DNA from: Setophaga petechia
Taxonomy: Eukaryota; Chordata; Aves; Passeriformes; Parulidae
Length of the DNA stretch: 64,000 bases
Assembly (NCBI GenBank): GCA_024362935.1
Contig: JANCRA010000067.1
Location: 2,140,421 to 2,204,420, forward strand
Reading direction: 5' to 3'
Shown in pieces: positions 45,403 to 58,506 of the stretch. A model generated the notes under the pieces. It saw only the letters and a program-made list of their open reading frames with translations, searched no databases and had not been told where the DNA came from. Within the stretch, counting starts at the first letter, position 1. Every line of letters begins with the position of its first letter. A program made the position numbers and the translations under genes.

Positions 45403-46734
45403 CCTGGCTGTTTGCAGATATTGAGGAGATCTCTGAATTCTGAGGATGTGTCTGTCGTGCTCTGAGCATTTTCCTGCAGCCAAGGGGGTTCAGATTCTGC
45501 ACAGGGCTGAGCTGGCAGATGCTGCAGCAGAGCTGAGCCCGTGCTCCACATTCCTGGCAGAATATCAGGGATGGTGTGGTGGGTTTAATGATGGCCAATA
45601 TTAGAATATTAGAATATTAAATTTTAGAATATTTATCTATTCTGCTCTGCAGAATAGTTTGAAGAGACCTTTTTTCCTCCTTAATCCACCCAACCCCAGG
45701 TTTATTAGCAGCTGGGTAGCTCAGTTTTAGGAATTTTTTTGCTAAAATCAGGATGTGTTGCTAAAATCTGAATTCAGAGCACAGATGTGAGGCTGTGCTG
45801 TGGCAATTTTTATCTGTGGGTGTATCAGAGGATCCAAGAGCAAACCACCACTCCTTTATCACTTCTTTCATGGTGCTTTTCACAGCATCTGCCACTCCAA
45901 CAGCAGCTCTGGTGGAACTTGTCCCCTAAGGGAGGTGACCCAGCTCAGCAGCCTGTGCCTCACACTGACCCACACAGGCAGGGTAGAAAAACCTGCAAGA
46001 AAAACTCCCCAAAACCTCATAAAAATCCAGTTTTAGTTTATTATTTGTAGTTTGACCTTAAAACTATGCAGAATTCCTTCTGGAGAAAGACCAGGCCAGT
46101 ATTATGTAGATTGATGCCTGATGTTCCTGACATCCTGCTAATTACAGTGATGGCTGTAAAGAAGACATTTCTCTTAAATTGAAATGTTTTGAATGCAGCT
46201 ATTTTTTCCCTACAACCTAAAAAGCATGGCATAAAAATTATCATTATTTAATTCTAAACAGAGATAGCAGTTAGTCCCATTGATATTAAAATAATAAATT
46301 TTAGTTAATTTTTAATTTCACGACACCCATAATAACAGTTAAAACCCATGAATGCACTTTTTCTAAAAGGAATAGGCTTGTTATAGAAATATTTTTGTAT
46401 ATATGCTGAAATTATTATTACATTTCACTCTGTTTGGACATTATGAAGGGGCTCACTTTATTCACAACATTAATTTTCTGATTTTTAGAAGCCAGAAAGC
46501 ATTTTATTAACATATATTTCTATATCTCAGTCCTACCTAATGTACTGAAGAAAGTTCCAGTACAGCATTTGCCTGTACAGGCTTTTAGCTTTGATTCATC
46601 AACTCAATTTTCACTAATAAGTTAAGATACTAAGAAGTTAATTAGATTTACATTGAACATCATGCCCTGAATTACAACAAAAATGTCAAAGTTCATCTAT
46701 TGAGTGTTAGGATAAAATGAACATATATACAATT

Positions 46735-47436
46735 ATATTTGTGAGTGTGTGGATATATTTTTGTATTTCTATACAAAAATATATATTTAAATATATGTAT
46801 TAATACTATAATACATAGTATTAATAGTATACAATAGTAATACATAGTATTAATACTATAATAATATTAATATTATTTAAATATATGTATTAATACACAT
46901 ATAAAATATATCCGGATATATACATATATTAAAATATATATCTATTTATGTTTTAATTCATATATTATATTGATAAATATTTAATACAAACAGACATAAT
47001 TATAATATTAATTTTAATATATAAACACATATATAATCTGTAGTATCGAATTTTATATGTATATATTTGTATATAGATATTTTATATATCTATAAAGAGA
47101 TATACATATAATATGTATATAAATACATATAATATGTATATACATATAATATGTATATATTTATATCTATATTATATGTAGATATAAATACATATATAAT
47201 ATATATGTATTTATAGATATATATAATATAAATGCATATATATATTATATAAGTATGTATTATATATAAATACATATATTATATTATATTATATATATTT
47301 ATATATAAAAATATATAATAAATATATAAACATATATAGATATATATTTTAATATTTATGTAAAATATATATTGTATAGAAACAGACATATTTTTATATA
47401 TAAACCTAGATATATTTTTATATATAGAAACAGATA

Positions 47437-47504
<68 letters not shown>

Positions 47505-47505
47505 G
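46735..47505. repeat. AT-rich satellite-like array ending in (AT)n
   Basis: About 770 bp almost entirely A and T with TATATA, ATACATAT and TAATATTA units. The last part, from about 47436, is a nearly pure AT run of about 35 units. The Ile/Tyr-rich open frames over it are artefacts. Confidence 0.95.
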
Positions 47506-48139
47506 ACATGAGGGAACATACAGCCACCACATTCCTTTGAATTCCTGCACACTGCAGCTGCTGCCCTGCCCTCAGACAATGCAAGTTTTTGTATCCTGCA
47601 GCAAAATATAGATATTTATTTGACAGGAATCCATGGCATTGGTGCTGCTTCCTCACATGTCTGAGAATGAAATGGAGCTCAAATGGATTTGTTTTGTGCA
47701 CAACACTTAACATGTTTACATAGACCTGACCTTGCATCTAAAGGGTTGTGAGGAATCCCAGACACACTCTCATTTTCCCCAATATTACCTCAAAACATTG
47801 TTTTTCTGGGTTATATTTTCACTTTAGTGCCTTTAAGAGTCTAGAGTGACCTCAGTAAATTTACTCTGCTGTCAGTGATGGAGTGGGCAGGACTATGGGA
47901 CCCCTCAGTGAATCCCACAAAGCTTCTTGTTTTCCTTCTCTTAGGACACAAACAATGAGAAATGGGTGTGTTTGACTTCACTGAGGAAGAAGAGAAAGCC
48001 CATTGATATGATTGTGCAATGGTCTAATAAAATCCATTGCTCTCTCAGAAATGAAGAATAAATAAAATATGATTCTCATCTGCATTTCCACTGGAAACAC
48101 GTTTTCCTGGGGTTTAATTCAAGGGTTACATTTACAAGG

Positions 48140-48428
48140 GACTTTTGAGGAGAGCATGCAGTGACAGGACGAGGAGGAATGGCTTTAAACTGAAAGTGGG
48201 CAGGTTTAGGTTGGGTATTAGGAGGAAATTCTTTACTCAAAGGGTGGTGATGCCCTGGAACAGGGTGCCCAGAGAAGCTGTGGCTGCCCCTGGATCCCTG
48301 GAAGTGTCCAAGGCTGGGTGGGTCCTGGATCACTCTGGCACAGTGGAAGGTGTCCCTGCCCAGGGCAGGGGGTGGCACTGGTTGAGCTTTGAGATCTTTT
48401 CCAACCCAAACCATTCTATAATTCTATT
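48140..48428 (+). repeat. CR1 LINE 3' fragment
   Basis: 'tgacaggacgaggaggaatg', 'ttgggtattaggaggaaatt', 'gtgcccagagaagctgtggc' and 'ttccaacccaaaccattcta', ending in ATTCTATT. Confidence 0.92.
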
Positions 48429-49543
48429 ATTCAATTATGACAACATCTTAAATATCACAATTTTATTACTTATTTGAATGACATCTGTGCTTCTCACATG
48501 TAGTTAAACCCAACCTATGAAATATGGACACGACAGCAGATGCTAAACAGTGCCTTAGAACAGCACTTATTAAATCAATAATTCCTCTTATCAGTCAATA
48601 AACTCCTGAGGAAGCTGCTGATTTCCTCGACTCAAGATGGTTTATTCAGTGTATTGACAGGTTGTGTTATTTGCTGTTTGACCAGACTTAAGTAAGTGTC
48701 ACTCTTTGGGAAGCAAATTTACAATTAATGCTTTAATTGACATTGGTAATTAGATGTTATTTGTAGAATTGCTCAGAGTTCCTAGAGAAGATCTATCAGA
48801 ATGCTGAGTTGCCAATTTTAAAGACCAAATACAGAAAATACTCCTTATTTCTGTTTTCTGCAGGAAGAGGTAAAAGAGGGAGGAAAAAAAAAATCCAAGG
48901 ACTTGCCAATGGCTCCCCACAGAGCTGGTGGCAGAGACCCAGACCTTTCCTGCCCTTTTCTTGCACATTTATCAGACTTCCCTCTTTGATTTTTATTTAC
49001 TGAGACCCAGAACTCATAATTCACCCCTCACTATGCAACAACTGACGAGAAACTCGACGACAGCAGTTGCTCCTGATTTAAAGTGGGCAGGGATGGGGAA
49101 GCTGAAGCCAAGAACCAGCCTGTGCACGATGAGCCTCAGAGCCTTTTAGATTTCCTCCTTGGTGCCAAATCTGTGCTGGCTGCTCTCCACCTGCCTGGCC
49201 TCCTGTGGCTTTGTTTATCTGAACACAACTCGCATTTAACCCTTTTGTTCCAGCGTTTGTCCCTTATTAGTGGCGGGGCAGGAGGGGATGAAAGGCTTCC
49301 AAAGCTCTTCAGCCCTGAATTGGCTTGCCCACACTTCTCCCATAGTCCTGTTGTTCTCATCTCTGTACTGTGGGTTGTTGGGCTTCTCCACAAAGGTAAT
49401 TCTCCAAAAGGTTTTGGATTTTGACAGCGTTAAGATCAACGTGCAAAGCCTGCACTGTTTTTACTGCACATTTTGTCCCTATACAAACTGCAGCCACTGG
49501 GGCAGGGAGAGGCTGTGGAAAACGTGTAAAACCCCTTGTTATC

Positions 49544-50215
49544 CTGCTGTCCAGCTATGTGGATAACGAGCTGGCTGGGCAGAATTTTAATTTCTTCTTT
49601 CCTCCTTAATATATAACTGATTAGAAGGTTTACATTCAATTTCTAAATATGAAATAAATCAGTGAGCTCTCGCGCCCGATTCTGCAGCATCCACCACACT
49701 GAGCCTCCTCTCTGCTGTCCAGCTATGTGGATAACGAGCTGGCTGGGCAGCAGTTTAATTTCTTCTTTCCTGCTTTATATATCACTAATTAGAAGTTTTA
49801 CATTCAATTTCTTAATTTGAAATAAACCAGAGAGGTGTCGCACCCAACTCCTCAGCATCCACCATGCTGAGCCTCCTCTCTGCTGTCCAGCTATGTGGAT
49901 AACAAGCTGGCTGGGCAGCAGTTTAATTTCTTCTTTCCTGCTATATATATCACTAGTTAGAAGTTTTACATTCAATTTCTAAATACGAAATAAACCAGCG
50001 AGTTCTCGCACCTGACTCCGCAGCATCCGCCACACTGAGCCTCCTCTCTGCTGTCCAGCTATGTGGATAAGAAGCTGGCTGGGCAGGATTTTAATTTTTT
50101 CATTCCTGCTTTACTTAGTACTGATTAGAAGTTGTACATTCAATTTCTAAATATGAAATAAACCAGCGAGCTCTCGTGTCCGATTCCGCAGCATCCACCA
50201 CGCTGAGCCTCCTCT
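49544..50215. repeat. tandem array, 4 x 168 bp
   Basis: Units start 'ctgctgtccagctatgtgga' at 49544, 49712, 49880 and 50048, a period of exactly 168 bp. Each contains 'gagctggctgggcag', 'tttaatttcttctttcctgc', 'attagaag', 'tacattcaatttc', 'gaaataaa', a CpG-containing 'ctctcgc..ccga' and 'cagcatccaccacactgagc'. The last unit is followed by unrelated 'ccctccccgtggctgcctgc'. The origin is unknown to me. Confidence 0.95.
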
Positions 50216-50497
50216 CTGCCCTCCCCGTGGCTGCCTGCTGCTCTCCTGCTCCAGCAATCTGTTCAGCCGGCTGGCAAAGCCACAGTCAGGAGCAGCAGGA
50301 TACTTAGCAGCTTTTCTGCACTCTCTGAGCTCCCCACACGGGTTCTGGTTCCATACCCTGCCTGCTGTGTCCCTAGAAGGGACATCAGCCCTCTGCCAGT
50401 CCTGTGCCTGCACACGCACGACCACACACACACATTATCCAACCATAATGGATGGATGGATAAAAACCCAGCTCCATTGTTATGGCTCTTTGTGTTT

Positions 50498-50574
50498 TCC
50501 AGAGAAGCTGTGGCTGCCCCTGGATCCCTGGGAGTGTCCAAGGCCAGGTTGGATGGGGCTTGGAGCAGCCTGGG
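50498..50574 (+). repeat. CR1 LINE fragment, left half (interrupted)
   Basis: 'ccagagaagctgtggctgcc', 'ggatccctgggagtgtccaa' and 'cttggagcagcctggg' follow CR1 order. It is interrupted by the LTR at 50575 and resumes at 51031. Confidence 0.88.
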
Positions 50575-51030
50575 GATGCCTCAGGTTTGAGCTTTTATAT
50601 TTTCACATTCGGTGCTGCTTTAGTGTGTAGCTCTGGGCTTCACATCAGGGCATGCTGAGCTCTGTGCACAGAGCAGGGAGACAAAACAATTCCTGCTCCA
50701 GCTGGGCACCAAGGACAAATGATCCAAATCTCAGCCCAAGAGCACAAACCCCGTGGGCTGGAGAGAGAAAAACAAGCAGGGTGGGACTGCCTGGGCTAAA
50801 GCTGGGATGGGACAATGAACTGCAAGATGCAAATGGAGCAGAACTGATCCCAGGGAGAGAGCCCGGGAGCGCTCGTGCATTTTGGGGCCATTTTGGTTCA
50901 TCTTGGGTGCAGCCCTGGCTGGGCTCTTGTGCTGCCCAAGGTGCATCCATTGAGGCCTTTGAATAAATCCCTGCTTTATTCTTTAGCTCTGTTCTGGTCC
51001 CTGTTCTAGGCCAGCCTGCACAAGGCATCA
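50575..51030 (+). mobile_element. solo LTR, TGATGCC/GGCATCA family, copy 3
   Basis: A 456-bp LTR inside a CR1. It starts GATGCCTCAGG (first T lost or changed) and ends GGCATCA, with CTGGG on both sides (50570-50574 and 51031-51035) as target duplication. AATAAATCCCTGC near 50964 is its polyadenylation signal. It is almost identical to copies at 16285, 30397 and 63711. Confidence 0.92.
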
Positions 51031-51125
51031 CTGGGATAGTGGAAGGTGTCCCTACCCATGGGAAGGGGTCAGAACTGGATGATCTTTAAGGTCATTTGTA
51101 GCAGAAACCATTCTGTGATTCCATA
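51031..51125 (+). repeat. CR1 LINE 3' tail, right half (interrupted)
   Basis: 'ctgggatagtggaaggtgtc' to 'accattctgtgattcc', the continuation of 50498-50574. Confidence 0.88.
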
Positions 51126-51339
51126 ATTGATTGGGTAATCCAGGGTTAGCTGCTTGGGCTTTACAGTTTCATTAGCAGGATCTGTGAGAAGTAGCAGGCA
51201 GTCAAGGTCACAGAGTACCTGGCCCTACAAGTTCACACACCTTTCCCTGTGTTAAATCCTTCCCACAACAAGTCTCATGAGTCTCCAGTCTCATGAACCA
51301 TGGCCAATACTTTAAACTACAGATTAAATTCAGTTATAT

Positions 51340-51645
51340 AAGAGCAGGAGGTGACAGGACAAGGGATAATGGCTTCAAACTGACAGAGGGCAGGGTTAAA
51401 TGGGACATTAGGAAGAAATTCTCTCCTGTGGGCATGTTTAGGCCCTGGCACAGGGTGCCCAGAGAAACTGTGGCTGCCCCTGGAAGTGTCCAAGGCCAGG
51501 CTGGATGAGGCTTGGAGTACCCTGGGATAGTGAAAATTGTCCCTGCCCATGGCAGGGGGTGGAACTGAGAAGACTTTTAAGGGACTTCTAAGGGATTTAA
51601 GGTCCCTTCCTACCCAAACCATTCTGAGATCCTACTATTCCATGA
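51340..51645 (+). repeat. CR1 LINE 3' fragment
   Basis: 'gtgacaggacaagggataat', 'gggacattaggaagaaattc', 'gtgcccagagaaactgtggc' and 'ttcctacccaaaccattctg'. Confidence 0.92.
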
Positions 51646-51649
51646 TTTA

Positions 51650-54600
51650 CTGCAGATCTCCATTTGCTTTGACAGAGGGATTTGTGAACAGAAAGCTCAC
51701 ACAGAGAATGCTCACAAAATGAAGTGGTGCTTGTTTTATTTAGAAAACAAGAAAACTGGGGCAGAGGACCATCAAGGGTAAGATTAGGAAACCTTTTTCA
51801 TATTTGTGTGTTTAATAAGATCTGGTGCCTAAGGACATCTGAGTAACTGATCCTGTGGGGCAAACTCATTCCATCCAGTTTATCTACTGAAGATAAGTTC
51901 ACCTGGATTTTGAGCCTTCTCCCATAAGGGGTAGAGAGACTGGAATGTCCAGGGGATGGTTGGGTTCAGATATCTGTCCTACCATGAGAGGAAAAAGCTT
52001 CTGCAAAGTCTTTGTTACCCAGAGGTTTGTGAAAGACTCTGCAGTAAAGGCAGGGACAGACTGACACATAATTTATTTCTTCCTATATCCCAGTTTACCT
52101 TCAGGGCACGGGGACAAGGTCCAGAAATCATGGGAGAATTCCAGTGAAGTCCCACATGGAGAACAGAAAGGCCAGAGCACACAGGACTGGCTAAGGCAGG
52201 ATTAGGCACAGATATGATCAATAACATTTAAGGGAAATCATGTCTTTATTCTTTTCTTCCTCTTTCCTGTTAAAGGATGTGAAACTAGAAGTGGACTGAG
52301 GTCACCATAGCAACTAAGCATCATCTAAACATTATGTGAGTCCTTCCTTTGAGTCTGGCTGTCACAGGAGCATCCATCAGAGTGCAGAATCAATGCAATT
52401 ATTATTGAAGGGTCTCCTAGCTCTAGGGAGGGCAGGGATCATATCTGATAGAAAAACAATTTTTTTTTTTTTAACAAGAACCATGAAATAATTTGAAACA
52501 TTGCCCAAAAGAGATTGTCAGTTCTGAAATAACTCCTAGAGAAGAAAGCAAATTAAATGCCTTGCTCAAAGGTAAGCATGAATGTGTGCCCACCACACCT
52601 AAAATCCTGCAATCCCCTGGAACTCTTTTCCCAATCATTTGGGTCAAGAGGAGCAAGATGGACAAAGATTATTGGGAAAGGTTGAAGGATCTGCTCATGT
52701 TGCCCCTACAGTGATACTTCAATCTATCACCTTTTGCTGTCCAGGTGTTCTCCAAACCACTCAGCAGCCCTCAGCATCCTCCACCCTTGCATTCTTCCCA
52801 AAGATGAAGGATTTTTTTTTTCCCCCAAGGCCAAATTAGCTCTCAGATCAGTGACAAAGTTCTTGAGCTGTGTTGTAGCTTTCCCCTGACCACTGCAGGA
52901 TGTCCCCCTGGGAGGACCAAGGACTTGATCTTCAGCTGAACTGCTCTTGTTTGTGCTGCACGTTTGAGTATCAGAGACACAGAGCCTTATGTCCCCATAA
53001 TTTGGTGGGAAAGGCCATAAAATGTCTTTTTTTTTCTGCTAGAAAACATCTGAGAGGCTCAGCTGCTTGAACAGAATTGTAGCTCCAGTTACTATTCTTT
53101 GATGAGAGCATTTTCCTCCCATTTTCTCTGCATTGCAGATGGACTTCATGATGCTGTGACCATGGAGGCTTAATTATAGCTTGTCCTCCTCTCTTTGGAA
53201 AAGCTGGAGCAATCTCATGGCTTTACTGCCTGTGCAAAGCCCAGGGATGAAAACCAGCTGGAAATGACTTGTTATCTATCCAGTGCCATTTTATATATAT
53301 TTTTCCTTTCTTTTTAAAATTTTTTTAATGGTTTATGTATAAAATGGATACCTTTGCACTGAACTTGATGATGATTTCTATGTAGGACCTAATATAAAAT
53401 TAAGGATGAAACAAAGGTTTTAGAATCCTGGTTGTATCAATAAATAAGTAAATATAAATAAGCTCCAATTGCTCAGTATTATTCTCATGATGGGATGGCT
53501 GGGATGGGTCATACTTGTTTTTCAGAGAAAACTTGGTTACAGGGTTTTCCTTCCCTCAGTTTCCAAGCAGGATGTTGGAATACTCATCCAGGCAAAACAT
53601 CCTTGAAGAGAAATCTGGACCTTTGCATTGATCTTTTGCCTTTTTGACAGGCTAATGCAATTTCCAATTTCCCTCTGCTGCAATGCTGACCTTAATTTCA
53701 GCAGCAGCAACAAAACCCTGCATCTTTTGCCTCACTAGAAAATAAGCACAAAATCTTCCAGGGATATTTGGGTTTTTAGGAGGCCCCTGATCCTTATCAG
53801 CCACTTTTGTTGCTGTCTAAACAAAAAATTATCAATACACTACCCAAACTAATAGAAACTGTAACCTGCAAATATTTCCAATAGTTTTCACTTTGGGAAG
53901 TCAGTGACTTTTATTGCCTTTTCACCCAATTTGGGGCTTTTCTACCATTTTCCCATGTCAGCTTTTAAAGCCCTTTACCAGGACTGTCTCCCCAGAAAGG
54001 ACACAAAAGGATTTGGAGAATAGAGCATCACTTCCCTTCTCATTAACTCTTCTCTTGTCATCCTATTCTAATTGATTAGGGACAAATCTAAACTCAGGCA
54101 CAGACTGCTTCCCAAATCCAATTAACCCCGTGTTCATTAATCCCACTGTCCACCCTTGGCATCTCTACTGCAGCACTTAGGAGGCTTGGGTTTCTTACAC
54201 AATCAATTAATCAATTAATTAGTTCAACAAAGTACTTGAGTGTTTCCCTGTGTTTTAAATGGGATCAGTGACAGACTATTTCCAATTTCTTGGCATAACT
54301 GAGCTCGTTGCCTGAGCACTGATTGTGTTCAACCAAGAGAAGCAACAAGCCAAAGAGTTTGGTTCTGAAATGTGAGCAGAGGATGTAATTCCCTCTTAAA
54401 CTCTCTAATACCTGATTACATTCTTTATTCTACTGGATTTTAATTAGGAACCCTTAATCCTGGTGTCAACATAGGACAGGTTTTATGCCTTTGGTAAAAA
54501 TTAGGAGAATTTTCTTTGTTGGACACAGTGAATCACATTTTGTCATAAATGTATCAGGGAGTGTCCTAAACTGAGCACCAGATAAACCACCTGAATTGCT

Positions 54601-56300
54601 GGAAGATTCAGTAAGAGCTGCTCATATTTATTATTTGGATTTGTGAATGAAAGCATTTTCCAAATGTGGAGCATATGGCAACGCTCAAAAACTGTCAATT
54701 ATCCTTTGAATTATTTCTTACTGCAAATCAAAGGACTGAAAATATGTTTATTTCTGATCTGGTTATTGAGTTCCATTTGGGTGTGTTTATATATTCCAGA
54801 ATATTTCAGCTGTACAGTGCCAAGCAGAAAGAGCCACGGATTTTACTTCTGTAGATTTCCATTGCCAGGCAATATGAAACCTCTGTCTGGAAAAAGAAAT
54901 AATAATAAGAGGGGGAAAAAAGCAAAGAAGAGAAAATTCTCCAGCTGGGAGTGCAGATCACTGTTCTAGGGCCATCTCTAGGTTTTGCTGTGTCCTACTG
55001 AAAGGTAACATCACAGAAAATATGGGTTTCTTCTTTTTCACCTCTTCAAATGTGCCTTAGAATGCTTTAAATATGTCCTGTTGTGGAGTGGGTGTTTCTG
55101 GAGCCAGTGCTGGGAAAGCCCTGGAGAAATGGTAACAACAGAGAGGTCATGGAAGGGACAGCTCCTGGTGGAAATAATGATTGATGGATGTCAATCACAA
55201 AAATCCATGTGGAAGAAGCAAAAAAATAATCTTGGGGAACTGTCTAGAAGGAAAGGCACTGCAATCCCTAATTTACAAGATGAGAAAAGACTCAGGAATT
55301 AATAAGTTTTTATCCATTGGAGGAAAGGAATCTCCAGTGGAGAGATTTTGAGAATGACACTTTTTGTTCACAGCCTGCATCTGAAAGGAATGAAAAATTC
55401 TTTCTGATTCTGGAGGATTGGAGAGGTGAAATGAAATTTTAGAGGGGAGGTTTGCCAAGCACACAGAATTTCACTTTGAACTTTCTGCAGGATGTTGACA
55501 GCAGCTCAAAAATTACTCTTTGGTTTAATTGCAGAGAAGGTTAAAGCAGAGCAGATTAAAACCAGCAACAGCTGGTATTTTAGCTAAATACACAGCTAAT
55601 TTTTCCAAAAAGCATCCCTCCAGATGACAGCTTAGTTAGTTAATTTTTCTTTTGTAGTCTCTTTTATTTTTTTCCCATTTTGCTCCATATGGAAATCAGA
55701 CATCCAAGGAAAGGCAGTCAGATTCCTCTCTGAAATTCACAAAACAAGCAGTGACTTTGCTCACCTCCAGAAAAGCATTTGAGAGGGACCAGAGAAAGCA
55801 TCTTCTACAAGAGCCCACTGATTTCTATTCACTGAACCAGAAATCCATGTGATCACTTCATAAATTCACATCTAAATTTAAATATCCAAAGCCAGGTGAG
55901 ATATTTCCCACCCACTCTTTAAGATCAGCACACCCCATGATTGCCCTGGGATCACGTTGTACCTTCAGGTGCTTCAGAGCACAAACTTTTTTAAAATATA
56001 ATTTAAAGTTATTGCTGCATTTGTAAAAATTATCTATGGCCACATAAAAATGTTGCTGTACTAGGAATGATTTTGTAATTAATAAATATTAGTGTCCATG
56101 CCCAGCGTAGAAGCAGAGCAGCAGCCAGAGGACACTATAACAATCCCTAAAATGTGATTATCCATGTTTTAGAAACATTAGAGTTCTGTAATACCCCATT
56201 ATCTAGGGAACCATCATGAAATGTGACTTTTTTCATTAAACCCTCATTGAACAAACACACTTGGCTAATTAAAATTAGCAGCAATAATGGCAAAGCTGAT
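51650..56300. other. intron stretch without recognisable features
   Basis: About 4.6 kb of intron 4 with only short homopolymers. Open frames at 51956-52147, 54643-54969 and 55081-55302 show no domain, no splice context and no codon pattern I trust. Confidence 0.6.
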
Positions 56301-56325
56301 GCTGATTCACCCAGGAGAGTGAATG

Positions 56326-56386
56326 GGATGTTGATAATTGGGATGCTGATAATTGGGATGTTGATAATTGGGATGTTGATAATTCC
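56326..56386. repeat. 15-bp tandem repeat, about 4 units
   Basis: 'ggatgttgataattg' repeated with one T-to-C change in the second unit. Confidence 0.93.
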
Positions 56387-56754
56387 ACCTTGGGGTCAGC
56401 AGTGCAATCCCAGCCACATCTGCTGAGATTTCCAGCTACTCCAGGTTAAATATTTATTTTTTTATCTAATGAATGATGAACCTTGGGTGTGTTCCTGATG
56501 AACAGATGTCCAAAATCCCCTCCAACCCAGCCCTACACGAGGTAACAGCTGTCACTTTTATTGGGGATCCCATGAGGAGATAAAGAAATGGGACATATGT
56601 TTCCACTGGATGGAAAATTCCTCCCTTAGGGTCATACTGTCACCCCACCACAGGCCAAATGGGAAGTACAGTGTGTGAGGAGATCTGTAAATCCTGGGAA
56701 AAATATTTAAAAATGTGATTTCAGCCCTTTATTTTACATAAATAAAATAATAGT

Positions 56755-56758
56755 GCAA

Positions 56759-56789
<31 letters not shown>

Positions 56790-57270
56790 AGCTCATATAT
56801 TAAAAAATATATGTTATAAGCTCACATAATAGATATAAAATATACAATATAATGTAAATATATAATAATATGATAGATATATACAATATGCTATACATTA
56901 TATATTATACATTGTATCTTATATATTATATAATATATATTATATAATATATAAAATATAATATATATTATATAATATATAATATATAATATAGAATATA
57001 GAATATAGAATATAGAATATAATATATAATATATAATATATAATAATATAATAGATATATACAATGTGCTATACATTATATATTATCCATTGTATCTTAT
57101 ATATTATATAATATATAAAATATAATATATAATATATATAAAATATAAAATATAAAATAGAATATAATATATAATATATATTATGTACTATATACTACAT
57201 ATTGTATTATATATTATATACTACATATTACATTATATATTATAATATTTATTTATAATTTATTTATTTA
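56755..57270. repeat. AT array: (AAAT)n then TATAATATA mixtures
   Basis: It begins with about nine AAAT units, then about 450 bp of A/T with higher-order repeats: the block 'atagatatatacaatatgct' near 56870 recurs near 57050. Confidence 0.95.
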
Positions 57271-58506
57271 TTTGCTCGTCTAACAGCTCTCTTCTTTTTT
57301 ATTGAAAGAAATTATATTTTAATGCAAACAATTTGCATTATTTTTGTTTAAAATTTTTTATGTAAATAAGTAAAATATTTCTTTAAGGAAATAGAAGCCA
57401 TGAATATTATAAATAAAATTAAAATCCTGATTTCATTTAAATGGATTTTTTTGTTTAAATAAGCCTAAAATAAATATAATTTAAAAAAATTAATTTTTAA
57501 AATTTAAATAATTTAATTCAAATAAATAAAAATATTCCTTTTTTTTCTTTTTTTTTTTTTTATTCATTAGCAGGTAACTTTCTACTTAAAACCTTGAACA
57601 GGTTAAATTGATCTTATTTCTAAAGTGAGACCTTGGTTAGGTGACATTGGTGATGCCTGTGCCTGCACATGCTGGAATGGATGTGCTAAAAGTGAGGATT
57701 TCAGAATTCCTGGAGCTGTGTACAAAACACTGTCTCCTAAAAATGGTGCTCTGTGTGTGTGGCAGTGCAAAAATAAACAGATTTTGGGCTCAAGGCTGTA
57801 AATGAATAATTAATTGATAAAATAAATTTGGGGAAAAAGGATCCACAGTCATGAACTTGTTCCTCAAAGGATGGTGCTAATTAAGGGATCTGCAGTGGGT
57901 GCTGGGAGCAAATGTTCCAATCTGTGTTAATTACCAGCACAGGGACACAAGCATGTTTATGTCTATGTTTATGTTTATGTTTAATGAGACATTAAAAATA
58001 TCATCACACACAAGAAAGTGATGGAACTTCTGCCTCTCTCCAGAAATCTTTAATTACCAACATGGGAATTAAACGCATTTAATCTGGGTTGAACCCCAAC
58101 ATGGAGCTCCACACTGCTCATCTCAAGCCTCTGTTCTCCTTCAGCACAAGCAGAACCTGCTCTATGTTTTAATTATTCCCTAAAATTGATTCCAACTGTG
58201 TTCCCCAAGACCCAAACTCAGATTTGGGTCCCCACTGAATTCAGTGAGACCCAAAGGCAGAATATTCCCTTTAGCAGCTCAAATTTGTGATATTTTAATG
58301 TTGTGCAATCTGTGAAGGCTTTTTTTCACACCTCCCCTCCCACCCTGTGCACACTCACATATCTACACACAAATATCCTGGTTTTCTGTGATTTATTTAT
58401 AGCTGGAGCCCAGCTGGAGAGGTTTTGATGTCTGAGGATCTAAGTGAGGTTTTATGCTCATGCTGGCCACGAGGCAGAGGTGAAGAAGAAAGAGAAAATA
58501 CTTTAC

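Larger units (their letters stand above)
43342..58506. other. intron 4, about 15.2 kb
   Basis: The longest intron. In order: an LTR inside a CR1 (44567-45402), an AT array (46735-47505), CR1 (48140), a 4 x 168-bp array (49544), a CR1 split by an LTR (50498-51125), CR1 (51340), then about 4.6 kb without recognisable repeats (51650-56300), a 15-bp tandem repeat (56326), and a second AT array (56755-57270). No open frame with a recognisable domain was seen. Confidence 0.75.

Noticed and set aside
44978..45598. 206-codon open frame on the minus strand, among the longest here.
   Set aside because: It runs across an LTR and the CR1 it is inserted in, so it is composed of repeat sequence.
49544..50215. 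Regular repeat array that might be read as CRISPR-like.
   Set aside because: Whole 168-bp units repeat without unique spacers, in a vertebrate intron.
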